Shown here in pieces: positions 46,901 through 58,809 of a stretch of 64,000 nt of DNA. A model generated the notes under the pieces. It was not told where the DNA came from. It did no database searches and was given only the letters and a program-made list of their open reading frames with translations. The DNA lies in contig NC_070613.1 of NCBI RefSeq assembly GCF_027172205.1, positions 9,495,501 through 9,559,500 of the forward strand, read 5' to 3'. The translations under genes were made by a program, and so were the position numbers. This stretch comes from Podarcis raffonei. Its lineage: Eukaryota; Chordata; Lepidosauria; Squamata; Lacertidae. Position 1 is the stretch's first letter. Every line of letters begins with the position of its first letter.

Positions 46901-49900
46901 TGAGTTATGGTGGGGCTGGATCAAAGGGAGCTTTGGTCGTATTCAAATAGACAGTTTTTCAGTTTAAATGAAAACCTCATCCATTTAAAAAGAAGTTATG
47001 AGATCCTTATTCATAAATGGAGGGGTTTACCAGTTCTCAATGGGAATCAGCTGTAAAAGTGAAATGAAACCTCCATGTTCACAAAGGCTGAGAACACACA
47101 GCAGGGGTATGCTTTTGCTTGTAGATGTCAGAGACATTTGACTGGCCTAGAATGCTACATCAGAGGAACTATATCAGGGCATCAGGGCTATAAAGCCCTG
47201 TCAAGGTGGTTCACATCATTTAACAAAATAATACAATACAAATTTCATAGAAAAACCAGCAGTACAGTAGAATGAAAGCGCAGGGGGAATAATAACAGAA
47301 ATCAAGACATTGATTGGTTAAAAGCAGATGTAAACAGATAAGGTTTTCCAGAGCCCGTTATAAGACAATCATTGAGAGAACCAAGTACACTTCCCATGGG
47401 TAGGAATTCCATAATGATGGAGCCCTCACTCTGGTACCCACAGACCTGATAGATTTTATCACCAGGTCTGCAAGTGAGGCCTCTGTGGTCAATCTTAAGG
47501 GCAGGGCAGGCTCATATGGGTGCAGATGGTGCTTCCAGTTGCTTAGTGCTTAAAAAGTAGCAGCTAGTGAATTTGAAGCCACTTTACCAACCTGTGCAGT
47601 TGGTAATTCATGTTAATGTATAGAAATTATTGTACTGGATTGGTCTCCCCTTCCACCTGCTCAGTACTCCTGCCCTGTGAATGTTCTAGAATGGTATGCG
47701 CTGTCTCTTCAGATATGTTCCTGTGGGAGAGTATGGTTAACAGGTCTAGCTTGGAATGAACTGTGGTGCACTCTGATTTGCCTGTTCCGTGCAGAAGTGA
47801 TGAATTATGACTGCACAATGTTCTGCTGCATTCAATTTTATTTTTATTTTTCAGGGAGAGTTGTGTAAATAAGGTCTCTCCCCAGGGCTGTGCATATGCT
47901 GTTCAAAGTCTTGTGGAATCTGTTTTCTGTTGCAGAACATGGCACACTGAGAAGAGAAGCTTTCAGTCATCCTTAAACCAGTTCTTACGTTTTTTTGTTT
48001 GGGGAGGGAACCTTAAAAAATATGGGGCTCGGACACATATGGGGGAATAGGAAAATGCTTCCACTGGTTAAGGGATGAAGTGCTATTTCCTTGTCCAGCA
48101 CTCTTGCCCATAGTTATTTATTTTTGCCCTGTGACACTCCTTGGCAAATAGCCTGACTATCCAGTTATGATGCTATTTCCTCTTCTGTTTGTGTGCAAAA
48201 ATCTTTGGTTCCTTTGGAAACCAAGAGCCCTGGAGAAAAATAAACTGTTAAAAATAACTTCATGCAGATGTACACTGCATAATTCTAACAGAATATATAT
48301 TCCCAAAGGAGCTAAGCCTTGCCCCTATGTTTTTTAAAAGACTGCTGAAAACTGTGTTGCTTCAGTGGCCATTCTTAAAGTAAAATCTCTAAATGTGGGT
48401 GTTTATTGTGGGATTAGTGCTCCTCATGCATGCAAGTTTTCTTTTTTGCTTTCCAGTATCCACACATGGTTGGTATCAAACTGCACAAAATACACAGAGA
48501 AAATCTTGTATTAAAAAAACCCTTTGTTGCCAACAATGCCATTTGGGATAGCTCTCCACTGCTCATTTGCAATATTAAGTCCCTGTTTGGAAGCACTGTA
48601 TGTCTTGCCTTCCAGCTGCTTTTACTATTTCAAAATGGTACATTCTGATGCTTCTCTTACCATTCACTATACCTTAAAACAAAATTTGTAAGCCAGTTTG
48701 AATGAATGTTTAACATAGAAAAATGAGATATAAATACATATAATAGAATGGGTTGGGCCACATTAATTTCACATAGGCCTTATTAAAATCAATGTGATGG
48801 GTTGGTTTTGGCTTAAGTCCCATTGGTTTTAATGAGAATTAAGTGCAACTAACTTATGTGCAGCTGGATCCAGCCTCTGTAGTGCTTAGCTATGCTTGCA
48901 GTTTTTTCTGGTTCTTACACAGTCTTAGCAAATCACATTTGTACACGTTGTCATTCAGTAAACCTACCACAAACAGCTTCTGATTGTAGGTGAATAATCT
49001 CGAGAGCACAAGAACTACATTGTTTTATTGTTAAAGCTAAGCACGTCTTTCTACTTGACAGTTGGTGTCTGGCTGAGAAATTACTTGGGATCCCTTGTGT
49101 AAACCGCACTGTGCTTCCTGTGGGTGCAACATATATTGGTATTTCCTGGTTGCCGTTGGAAATAGGTGGACTGTGCATTTCTTTGTAATGTCTGCCCAGC
49201 CCATCTGTGCAACAAAAGACTTATATAGATAAAATTGAATTGTGAGGTAGACCAGTCCGGTGCTCCCAACTTTGCCTGCAGAGCTTGAAAGCATATCAAG
49301 CATGGAGGCAGCAGCAGATTGGTATTTTGTAGTTGGTGTTTTGTACACAGCTTATACCTGGTCTCCTCTTTGAAGAAAGAGCTTAAAAGTTTCTCCCTGT
49401 GACTTGCACTACATAGTACTCTCTCTGCTGTGCACTTTGTCTTCCATGGGTTTCCTCTTTGATTGTTGTGAAACTGCATCTCTTAGATGCATGTGTTATT
49501 TTGGGAAGTGATGTAACTGAGTGGTGGAGCACCAGTTTCAATTCCCAGCAGCTCCAGGTAGCACTGGGAGAGACTCCTGCCTGACAGTCCGTGGAGCCAC
49601 TGACCATCAGTGTAGACAATACTGAGCTAGATGGACCGCAAGTCTGCCTTTCAGAGTTCCTTTTGGCTTCTGTTTGGCTAGGGAGGAGAGGGGTTCTGAG
49701 CAGTACATCTATCCTGTTTGTTAGGATGGTTGGCTGTGGTATTTTCTTTTTGCTCTAGGCCAGTATAACCTCTCCCAACTGCCAAAAGACAAGTCTCTTA
49801 TTGTCAGCTCATAAGCATGCTTGGTATGAATACTTTTTGCATTACATAATTTAGAAAACGTGTGCTTCCACTGACATTTTTTTCATTTGGTTCATCTATA

Positions 49901-52900
49901 TGTAAAACTCTGCCATTTTTCAGGTTCAGGAAAACTCCCCTTCTCAGCAGGCTGGACTGGAGCCGTTCTTTGATTTCATCCTCACAATAGGACACACCAG
50001 ACTGGTAAGTAGCTTAACAAAAGCCACTGGGGTTTTTTTTAATGCTGAGCTCTAGCAGGTAAGTATGTTGCTGGTGTGCTATAAGTAAGTGCATCCAAAA
50101 GCATGACCTGAAGGTACATGAAGCTGCCACTTTTCTGAAGCTAAGTAGAGCTGCTCAGTGCTTGGATGACAGATTTATGCCCCCCCCCCCCATGATAGCA
50201 TATATGTTGCCTGGAAGAAAGCTGGTGCATAAGTGGAACTAATGAATTACTGTAATAAATGAAAACTAGGAGTCAGCAAATAGAACTGCCGGATAGGCAC
50301 AGAGCACTTGGGAGATATGGGCTGTGGTTCTGCCCAGCTGCTGATGTTTCCCTTATGAAAAACATACAAGGACAGTACACTGTTGTAGGTTCATCTGCTT
50401 GGAAGTTTAGTCATAAGGGAGGCTGCCCCTATGCAGGGCTTGGTTGGTCATAGTACCTGTGACTCAGAATGGCAGAGCGTGAACTTCTAAGCAGGTCCTT
50501 CCCACTGATGGCCATGGAAGCATCTGAAATGGCTGGCTGTGAGTGTCCTGTATGAACAAAGGTTTCAGGTTTTTTTTACTAACTTGTGCTTCTGAGTTTG
50601 CATGAGATTAAGAATGGTTCTGTGATTAGGTGTCTTTTAAAAAAATCTGTTCAAGTAGCAGAATTCCATCCTTTACATATGTCTGTTTGTCTTGGAAGTT
50701 CTGATTGTGGATGTAACGGACAGGCCATATTGGGGTCTGGAAAGGAGATTTCTCCCGATATCAGAGATGCCCCAACTTCTCCTCTAGTAAATGGCTGGGT
50801 ACACTTGCTCAAGTTGGGATCTGTTTGTGCTGCAAACATCTCTTGTTCATCAGAGCTGGTGGGTGTGTTGCGCTGTGGAGGGAAGGGAAGGGAAGGAGGG
50901 TGTTGACCTGTTACCACGTCACAAAACTAGTTTTCAGCACTTGTTCAAATATCACCCTGTAAATAATTAACATGTTCGAAGCTTCTTGGCCCACATATAT
51001 TATGGCTACCAAATATACTTTGTTTCATTGGATAAAGGCATGGCAAATGGTGGTGTTTATTTTTTGCACATTTCTTTTATGACTAAATCATGCTTGATTA
51101 GAAGCAACTCCTGTTTATTTCAGAAGGATTTGCTTTGAAATAAATACCTCTATTGTTAAATGTCCTAAACACTGCATGACTAAAAGCTCACAAATAGGGC
51201 ATAAAGGCCACAGCCCTCCTCCTGTTGTGATCCCCAGAACCTGGTATTCAGAGGTACTGGTGAATTGCCTTAGCTATATGGGACCTCTGTTTTCAGTTGG
51301 GGCTGTTATTTTAAAAAGTACTTTCCAATAAACTTAACAGAATTTATTGCCTCAAGAAGTGCTGAATTCATTTTTATTGCTGTTCTCCTCCTCCAGTGCA
51401 TTATCTTGGAAAAGCAGGCAGGAGATACATTTAATGAATTAATAAAATAAATTCATCTTAAGTTAGTGGCCATAGCACATCTTGTGGCTGTCAGTTCCAT
51501 AAGGTATTAGGAAATATTCACTTCATGGAAGGCAAGTTGATACTTCAATCTCAATTTCTGCAGCTGCTGGCCTGCCCCTCCACATAGCCACATTCAGCCC
51601 TGTTTAGGGAAGTTTTGAATGTTTGATGTTTTATAGTGATTTTGCTATTCTGCTGGGAGCCACCCAGTGTGGCTGGGGAAACTTATAAAATCATTTAAAA
51701 AACAAATTATAACTTTATTTTGTTGTTGTTGTTGTTGTTGGCCTAGCAGTCTGTTGGCTAATGTCCAGAAGCAAACCTCTTATATTTCCTTTCCTTCCTT
51801 TCTTTTTTTTGAGAACAAAGAAGGGGACATCTTAAAAGATTTGCTGAAAGCCAATGTTGAGAAGGCTGTGAAACTGGAGGTGTACAACATTAAAACAATG
51901 AAAGTGCGTGAAGTGGAGGTGGTCCCCAGCAATATGTGGGGAGGGCAGGGGCTCCTGGGAGCCAGCGTGAGGTTCTGTAGCTTCCAAAGAGCCAATGAGC
52001 ATGTGTGGCATGTGCTGGTAAGTAGGAAAAGATGGTTGTGCATTTTTACTATACTTCCTTGCTCTGTCACTTTGAATTTAGGGTTTGCTTGTTTTAGCCC
52101 AAGAAAGAATCCTTCAGCAAAGAGTTTTGTGGCACCTTAAAGACTAACCAGTTTTATTGCAAAATATAGTGTTAGCCTTTAAGGTGCCACAAGACTCTTT
52201 GCTGATTTTGCTGCAACAGACTAACATGGGAACCCCTCTGGTGAGTGGATTTTGAGATGGTCAGCTCTGGGCTTATTTTCTTTGTCCCCCTCCCCTTTCA
52301 TGGTGATATTTTTTGAATAAAGGCATCGTTTGTCAAACTTCCTCTCCTTCAGGGAAACATTTCCACATTGACTGCACATTGCAGAGCATTCTAGGGTGCA
52401 CCAGATGGTGCCCATTTTCCCCCTCCCCAGGAAAAAGTGTTTTGCTAGCATGCACTCACCTCTGCCATGCTGGGTGGGTCTGGTAACAGTAGATAACTTT
52501 CCTGGAATTGGTCTTCTATTATCTTATCTCTTACTGAGGATGAGCTTGCAAGGGTTTCTGGGAACATTGTTTGCAAACAACTGGATATATGCTTTTCACT
52601 GCTTGATTTGTTGACTAGGCATAGGTAACATAACTGATCAATGTCTCTCTAGGATGTGGAACCGGCTTCCCCAGCAGCGCTGGCTGGCCTGAAGCCGCAC
52701 ACCGATTATATTGTTGGATCGGATCAGATACTGCAGGAGGTAAAGTGAGTCATCAGTTGCACCATTGGCTGAATGGGGGGTGGAGCTAGACAGTTTTCAG
52801 TGATTGCTGCTGCAATCTCATAGCCACTTACCTGGGAGAAAGCCCCATTTAATTCAGTTTCAGAGTAGATATGCCCATAATTGCACTATGATCACTGTAG

Positions 52901-55900
52901 CAAGTATTCCCCAGGCTTAAGCTATTCTACACATGCAGTCTCCTTCCCAGTCTTTGCTTTGGGACTAGATATAAATTTCTCTGTGCAAAATGTGTAGCTC
53001 CGTCTTTAAATATTCACCCACTCTTGTTCTCAAGGGTTGGGAAAGCTGAATTCAGAAACAAAGAGAAGAAAAGTTGGATCCATCTCTACAGATATTTCAG
53101 TTAAACCCAGGGTGGAGAATTGGCCCAACTCTGCATGCCGTTTTGACAGATGGTTGGGGCTGGGAGGGCAGCAAGGGAAAAGAGGAGCCAAATCGAAAAA
53201 GCACTGAATTCAAGTTGAGGATGCAAAGGAAGAGTTCAGAGTTTGTTACCAATCCTCCCATTTGAATTTGGCTTTGTCTGTCTTGCACTTGACGTCAGGT
53301 GACAGCATGGCTTGGCTGAAATGACCTGGCACACTGAATTAGGCCCTTGGGCTGGGGATTTCTGCACTGCTGAGCTAAAGTTGTTTAGCACAGAGGATTG
53401 ATGGCAGTAGCGGTGAGGTTTAAAACCAACAGTCCTATAAGGAGTTACATCCATTCCTGCCCAATACCATTTCATGGGTGGTGATCTTCTTACTTTCCCC
53501 AAGCACCTGCTTCCCCCTCCTGCATTTGCACCCTGCCCTACGCAGCAGTAATGGTGGAACCTGTGGCCCTCTAGATGTTGAACTCCAACTACCATCAATC
53601 CTAACCTGCATGGTCAGTGGTCTGGGATGAGAATTGTAGTCCAGCAACATCTGAAGGGCCACAGATTCACCATTCTGGCTCTAACTGCTTCATATCTTGT
53701 CCTCTGTTCTGCCCTGTCCACAGCACATGGAAGTTTGGCAGATTAATGCAACGACCTGTTTCCTGCTGCTTTGTACTTTGGCAGCTACCTATAGGACACC
53801 TTGTGAGGGGGATATCCAAAGGACATGCTGCTAATTCTAGTCAGTCATTCTTTGTCCTACACAGCAACAGGACACCTGGAAATCATGTAATGGCAGGCAG
53901 GGAGAGGTTCTAGAATGCAGCTGTTGGGTTGATGACAGTCTTCTTTTTCTCTCAGTCCGAAGATTTTTTCTCATTGATTGAAACCCATGAGGGGAAGCCA
54001 TTGAAACTGATGGTCTATAACACAGAAGCTGATTCCTGTCGAGAGGTTTTTGTAACCCCCAATGGAGCCTGGGGTGGAGAAGGAAGGTATGGATTTGTGA
54101 GTCACAGGATAGTCTGTAAATGAGGTCACGGTTTACTTATCACAGTATGCTTTCCTGTACATTGCTGTGAAGACGTTCAGCCCCATGGGATCCACAGTGT
54201 GGGAAAATTATGCACCCTAGAAAGCCATCACAGTTCCTGTGTTTCGTGTTATCACTGTTGAACACTTGCCTTGGCACCAACACAACACAAAAGCAGCAGT
54301 TCTCACCCAGGGGTTTACCTTCTTTGCATTTTAATGCAATGTAAAAGACAGATGAGGGTCCAAGGTGTGTGCTGATTGATGTGTCAGGGATGGAGCAGAG
54401 GAAGGGTAGCAGGCAGCCTAGAAACAAAATCCGAGGTGTTGGTGGTGCTTCAATAAGAGGTGGGGTAGCAGTTCAGAAATAGGCCAGTGATAAAGGTGTG
54501 CAACCGAGGGGCCATATTTTCTCTACTGGTCTTGGCAACTGCACCCAGCCCTGATCCTAGCTGCCATATTTCCTTATGGTCCTTTGCATGTGGTGTGAGC
54601 TAGGTAAAGGTAAAGGGACCCCTGACCATTAGGTCCAGTCGTGACCGACTGGGGTTGCGGCGCTCATCTCACTTTATTGGCCAAGGGAGCCAGCGTACAG
54701 CTTCCGGGTCATGTGGCCAGCATGACTAAGCTGCTTCTGGCGAACCAGAGCAGCACACGGAAACGCCGTTTACCTTCCCGCCGGAGTGGTACCTATTTAT
54801 CTACTTGCACTTTGATGTGCTTTCAAACTGCTAGGTTGGCAGGAGCAGGGACCGAGCAACGGGAGCTCACCCCCTCGTGGGGATTCAAACTGCCGACCTT
54901 CTGATCGGCAAGTCCTAGGCTCTGTGGTTTAACCCACAGCGCCACCCGCGTCCGCAGGTGTGAGCTAATTCACATAAATTGATACTGAGCCTTAAGCAGT
55001 GTGGAGGGACCTTTTGTGAAATACAGGTGTGTATGAACTAGGTGGGGGAAGCTGCCCCTAATAGTCCCCCACCCACCCCAGTCCCTGCATTTGAGCTAAG
55101 AGCCAAGAGGAAGTGTGCATGTGCTGGATTTTGGAGTTTCTACCCCCTTGCCAACCTGTATTTTCCTGCAAGTTTAGGGCAGACTGTCTCCTTTTCCTAT
55201 CCTGTTGCCATTCAGGCTTCAGTAAGTAGGGGACTCAATTCATGAATATGTATTTTAGTCCTCTGTGAATGACCAAGGGGCAGCCTGACCCTTTATAAAT
55301 AATTCCAGTTTACTCAGCTTTCATTTCCTAGGTTACTGCAGTACATGAGCTGAGGGAAGTTTGTCATCCCACAAGGGAGTTGGGGAAATCTGGCAGTAAT
55401 TTTAACACTTGATTCCAATTTCCCAAGGTAAACAGCACCTTTATTGGTTATGTGCCACTCATTCTATTGGTTAGACAGAGCCACCTGCCAATCAGAACAC
55501 ACTGGGTCAAGAGTCTTTAAAACTGGAATGTTGCCAGCATTCCGTTGCCCCTCTGACCACCCACAATGCTATGCTACTGGGAAAAGTCCTTTTTGTAAGT
55601 TGCTGCATTAGGATAAAGAGACTTGAAGTGTTTCTTTCGTGCAGCATTCTGCCTTTTCCCTTTTGACACCCTAAAATCCTCTTGAAAGTGGCTGCTGAGG
55701 TCTGGTGTGACTGCTTACCAGACACAGTGCCTCCCCACAATGCCTAGGTCTCTTTGGTACCATGGTATTTATTTGTGCTGAGGGAAAAGTGGAGGAAAGC
55801 AAGCTGCCCTGCTTCCTGGGGGCAAGTGCAGACTGGAAGCTTTGTAACTAATATACATCACTTATAGCCTTAAGACTTGTCTCTGCCCCAAAGTTAGAGG

Positions 55901-58809
55901 GACCAAGGAGGACTGCACGCTCCAGTTTAGAGAGATAGACTTCTACTTGTGATCTGAGTCAAATGGGCTTCTGTCAGTTACTTTGAAAACAAAATTTTCA
56001 AGGGTGTAAGCTTCTTTCATTTTCTTTCATTTACCTTCTTGTGCAGTTTAGGGTGCGGCATTGGATATGGCTATTTGCACAGAATTCCAACACAGCCTTC
56101 TATACCAAAGAAAAAGGCAGAAGCTGGTCCTCCTTCTCCTTTGCCCTTGGGAGACACACCTCCTGAACCACCAACCAATGGCTATACAGAGGTAGGCATT
56201 TCACAGTGAAAGATGACTGCAGTGTTTGTGGGCGCTGCTATTTTTAATATGCAAAGGGCAGGGCGCAGCTGCTGTAATACTCCCAGGAATTATGGGCAGC
56301 TCACATACCGTCTCTCCACCTACTCCCTTTTGTTCCTTCCTCCAGAGGGCCATGACGTGTCCCACTTACCTGCCTGGAAGCTAGGTTACATTCTTCTTGA
56401 GCATCTGTGGACATAATTGTGTAGGGTTTGCTGGGCTGATTGGCTTGCATTGCACTTCTGGATCAGAGGGGAAAGCAGCCTTTCCCCCTTAGAAACTCTG
56501 CCCAGGTTGAGGTTATAATATATGCCTCTGGCCCTCTAATGAGGTCATGTCATCTGCCCACTTTGTAGTTGCTTTGCTTAGTGGTAATGAATGTGTTCCT
56601 TGTTCTGAAGCATGCAACTCTTTCTGTTTTATAAATTATTTCAGGCTCCTCTGTTAGCACCAAACTCCCAAAGCGAAGAACCTGCAAGCTTAGAGTACAG
56701 CCCAGATCAAAGTGTAAATATGTATTCAGTAGAAAATTCTCTTCAGCCTCCTCCTCCTGTGCAGAGAGTCATGGATCCAGGTAATCTGTTCACCTGTTGA
56801 CCTTTAGAGCATAAAAGCTGGGTGGCTGGTTTTTATATTCAGGTTCACACGTGCAGAAATTCTGCAATGAAGAAGAGCTGTGTTGACTATGACTTTGCAG
56901 ATTGTAGTCTGCTCATGGGGAGAGGAACAATGTAGGGCACTGATGGGAATACTAACTTGACCGTGGTGCTGTCCAATTCCTGCAGTGACAGGATCCTTCA
57001 GAACCTCACCTACCACCCCTTGAGTCATAAACCTACGAACAGAGATGGGTGTGGTGGGTTAGGATTACCTTTGCCAAGGCACTTGTCAAAGTAAGAATGA
57101 CTTCATGCCGTGATTCCAGAAGGGTCAGATAACACCTTACACTGATTTCAGCATATTTGTATCAGGCTGTTCATGGCTAACAGAGGGGTAAGCAGAAGTC
57201 TCTTGATGGCATTCGCATTCTAAGTTACAAGTCATTTTGTTGGTAGCTAGGAACAGGAACGAAATTTCACCTTTAAACAATTTATTTCTCTTGTAAATTA
57301 TTGGCTGTACTTTTCTCTCTTCCCCATTGCTTTCCAGGTTTTATAGATATGTCTGGAGCTTCTTTTCCTGAATTAATTGACTTAGTGAAAACAGTCAAGG
57401 TGCCTTCCTCTGCTTCTTTCAACTTGCCAGACACTGTTGCAGCAACTGATAGCTTGGTATCTAACAACGGAATTGATTCACACTTTGGTAAGCAAGTACT
57501 TTGGTAATTCAAACACAAACATCATTTACTGTAAATGTTTGTGTTTAAATTAAACGCAAAAGATTGCAGCATTTACTACAGTCATACCTCTAGTTGCGAA
57601 CGTGATCCATGCAGGAGGCATGTTTGCAACCCGCAGCGTTCACAGCCTGAAGCGCTGCGTCTGTGCACGTGCGTGACGCGATTCAGCACTTCTGCGCATG
57701 ATGTCATTTTGTGCTTCTGTGCATGTGCCGAAACCCAGAAGTAACCCGTTCCGCTACTTCCGGGTTCTGCGCGGTCCGCAACCTGAAAATGTGCAACCCG
57801 CGGCGTTTGCAACCCGAGGTATGACTGTACATGAGTCTTAGTAAAACTTGGTAATTTTTAGTCTGCTTTTTGCTCAGATATGAAAGTTTGGAGTGTTTAT
57901 AATGAGAAAGTAAAGTTAAGTAAGAAGTATGCAAATCCACAACCAACATATTGATTGTGTGATCAGCTTTAATACCTCCTTACTAAATTCTGGTTACTGA
58001 CAACAATTTTTTAGAAAAATAAAGAATCTTCTGGCATCATAAAGACCAAGGACAATATGAAATATTAGTGTATTCAGGGTAGCCCTGTTGAAATCAGTGT
58101 TAGAATTTGAGAAGAAGAAAAAAGGGTGCCTCTGAGCCTAGGGATTTGTTTTCAGTGCCAGGATCTAACTGAGCTGAGTATTGTTTCATGCAAAAGTGCA
58201 CTTCTGGTTCCTTTCTTCATTCCAGCAGACTAATTTAGCTGAGAAAATTGTTGTTATAGTTAAAAACATTGCTCATCTACTGCAAGTCACGGAGCAATCT
58301 ACCGGAATCTGATCTGCCGTCCTATTTTAAATAAGCTAGTTAAACCTGATGTGTTTGTTGGGTAAGCATGGAAGAAGACACAATTGCTCATAATTTAGCA
58401 GAGTTAATTCTAGAGAGTACATGGTAGCTTAGTTACTGATTTCATGTTGCTTTCTTTAGTTACCTGCAGGGGCTTCATGTTTTGAGAATTACAGGCATTG
58501 TGTTTTCTGTAATTAGATTTTGACTTCTGCTTTTCAGACCAGGCCTCTATTCCAGTTTCAGAAGATTCAGTATCTTATGCAGAGGGCTCAAGTGCTCAGC
58601 CAGAGTTGGATACAGCGCCTTCAGTTTCTGTTTTGCCATCCCTTCCTGTGGATATCTCTGTAAATGCAACATCTAAAGCTGATGGTGGTGCTCAAGAAAC
58701 ACTTCTGCTTTTAGATGGGACTGAGAGCCCGCAAATGACCAAAGCTTTACAACCTGACAGTGAAGATGAAAAGGCCAAGGAATTGACAGAAGAAATTGCA
58801 CAGATCTAG
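43987..58809 (+). CDS. GORASP1: GORASP1 (GRASP65), Golgi reassembly-stacking protein 1, complete 9-exon model
   Basis: Peripheral cis-Golgi protein that tethers cisternae by trans-oligomerising and binds GM130. Coding exons: 43987-44049, 49924-50004, 51814-52017, 52653-52739, 53956-54086, 56047-56191, 56645-56780, 57338-57487, 58538-58809. All junctions are GT-AG and the lengths sum to 1269 nt (422 aa; human about 440). It starts MGLGSSSE: Gly2 is the N-myristoylation site. GRASP/PDZ1 is about residues 15-110 and PDZ2 about 111-200, with [28 protein letters not shown] and [12 protein letters not shown] conserved. His18, His20 and Cys103, residues associated with zinc-dependent golgin binding in GRASPs, fall at the expected positions. 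The SPR region (about 204-422) is divergent but keeps [14 protein letters not shown], a block I recall from GORASP1 and not GORASP2, and has SP/TP sites suited to mitotic kinases. An in-frame GTG upstream (43978) is not used because the ATG restores MG. Confidence 0.97.
44183..44660 (+). mobile_element. tRNA-derived SINE interrupted by a mariner MITE
   Basis: Head AGCCAGTGTGGTGTAGTGGT and TGGGTTCGCTTCCCCGCTCC (A/B boxes), body TGACCTTGGGCTAGTCACAC, tail GAGACTCCTTCAGGTAGTGA and AAAGCGGGATCTCAAATCCA, ending in CTC/CTT triplets. Split at 44226-44445. In GORASP1 intron 1. Confidence 0.85.
44226..44445. mobile_element. Mariner-type MITE nested in a SINE
   Basis: Terminal inverted repeats CAGTGGTACCTCGGGTTA and TTAACCCGAGGTGCCACTG, TA on each side (44224-44225, 44446-44447). 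220 bp, same family as 5395-5636 in inverse orientation. Removing it and one TA restores the SINE sequence CTAGTAATCTGGTG. Confidence 0.9.
44672..44812 (+). repeat. CR1-type LINE 3' tail
   Basis: GGGTTTTTAAGCAGAGGTTT, GGATGGCCACCTGTCATGGA, AGGGGTTGGACTGGATGACC and TCCCTTCCAACTCTACGATT match the CR1 3' end in sense orientation. Confidence 0.8.
44925..45118 (+). mobile_element. Partial mariner MITE joined to a second SINE tail
   Basis: 44925-45022 is a MITE piece (GAGTGGTACCTCGGGTTACA through CAGGATGAGAGCAGAAATTG); 45029-45118 is the tail of the same SINE family as 44183-44660 (GGAGAATGTTAGCCGCTTTA, AAAGCGGGATATCAAATCC). It looks like a deleted duplicate of the nested pair just upstream. Confidence 0.7.
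45249..45451. mobile_element. MITE with ATAGCTGTCAA termini and internal duplication
   Basis: Left end ATAGCTGTCAATCTTCCC, right end GAAAGTTGACAGCTATG. A unit of about 40 bp (GCTGATC, CTTATTTTCAAATC, GAAAGTTGACAGCTATG) occurs twice at the right side. Non-coding. Confidence 0.6.
45551..45980 (-). mobile_element. L1 LINE 3' end
   Basis: Antisense copy of the L1 tail at 30560-31018: a poly(T) start, then AAATATTTTTATTAAACAGT and, at the far end, the complement of the ORF2 C-terminus (CAAGCCCATGTAGTCCATCA, CTTCATCTGCCATTCTTCC). Flanked on both sides by CCTTTTCCTTTTCC tracts that are probably the target duplication. In GORASP1 intron 1. Confidence 0.85.
49505..49660 (+). repeat. tRNA/MIR-like SINE fragment
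   Basis: GAGCACCAGTTTCAATTCCC (B-box-like) followed by GGGAGAGACTCCTGCCTGAC and AATACTGAGCTAGATGGACC. Sense relative of 29893-30215. Confidence 0.6.
51596..51690 (+). mobile_element. L2-clade LINE 3' tail
   Basis: AGCCCTGTTTAGGGAAGTTT and GGGAGCCACCCAGTGTGGCT match the L2 end. It sits 120-210 bp upstream of GORASP1 exon 3; a (TTG)n tract follows at about 51719-51740. Confidence 0.8.
52115..52204. repeat. Second fold-back repeat
   Basis: Arms 52115-52148 and 52171-52204 are complementary with two mismatches over 34 bp around a 22-base spacer. The arms (CTTTAAGGTGCCACAAGACT) and the following CAACAGACTAACATGGG resemble the family at 1022 and 25664. Starts about 100 bp after GORASP1 exon 3. 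Confidence 0.75.
53550..53672. repeat. hAT-like fold-back MITE, old copy
   Basis: TGGCCCTCTAGATGTTGAAC and CTCCAACTACCATCAATCC on the left mirror GAGAATTGTAGTCCAGCAAC and ATCTGAAGGGCCACAG on the right. Decayed relative of 13497-13633 and 29971-30100. Confidence 0.55.
54605..54954 (-). mobile_element. Sauria SINE, copy 5
   Basis: Antisense full-length Sauria SINE from AAAGGTAAAGGGACCCCTGA to GCGCCACCCGCGTCC. Possible target duplication AGGTGTGAGCTA / GGTGTGAGCTAA around it (left flank GTGGTGTGAGCTAGG, right GCAGGTGTGAGCTAATT). In the intron between GORASP1 exons 5 and 6. Confidence 0.92.
57579..57827. mobile_element. Mariner-type MITE (CAGTCATACCTCTAGTTGCG termini)
   Basis: Ends CAGTCATACCTCTAGTTGCG and TTTGCAACCCGAGGTATGAC followed by TG, flanked by TA (57577-57578, 57828-57829). 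249 bp, CpG-rich interior, no coding capacity. The well-kept inverted ends suggest a younger insertion. It begins about 90 bp after GORASP1 exon 8. Confidence 0.88.
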
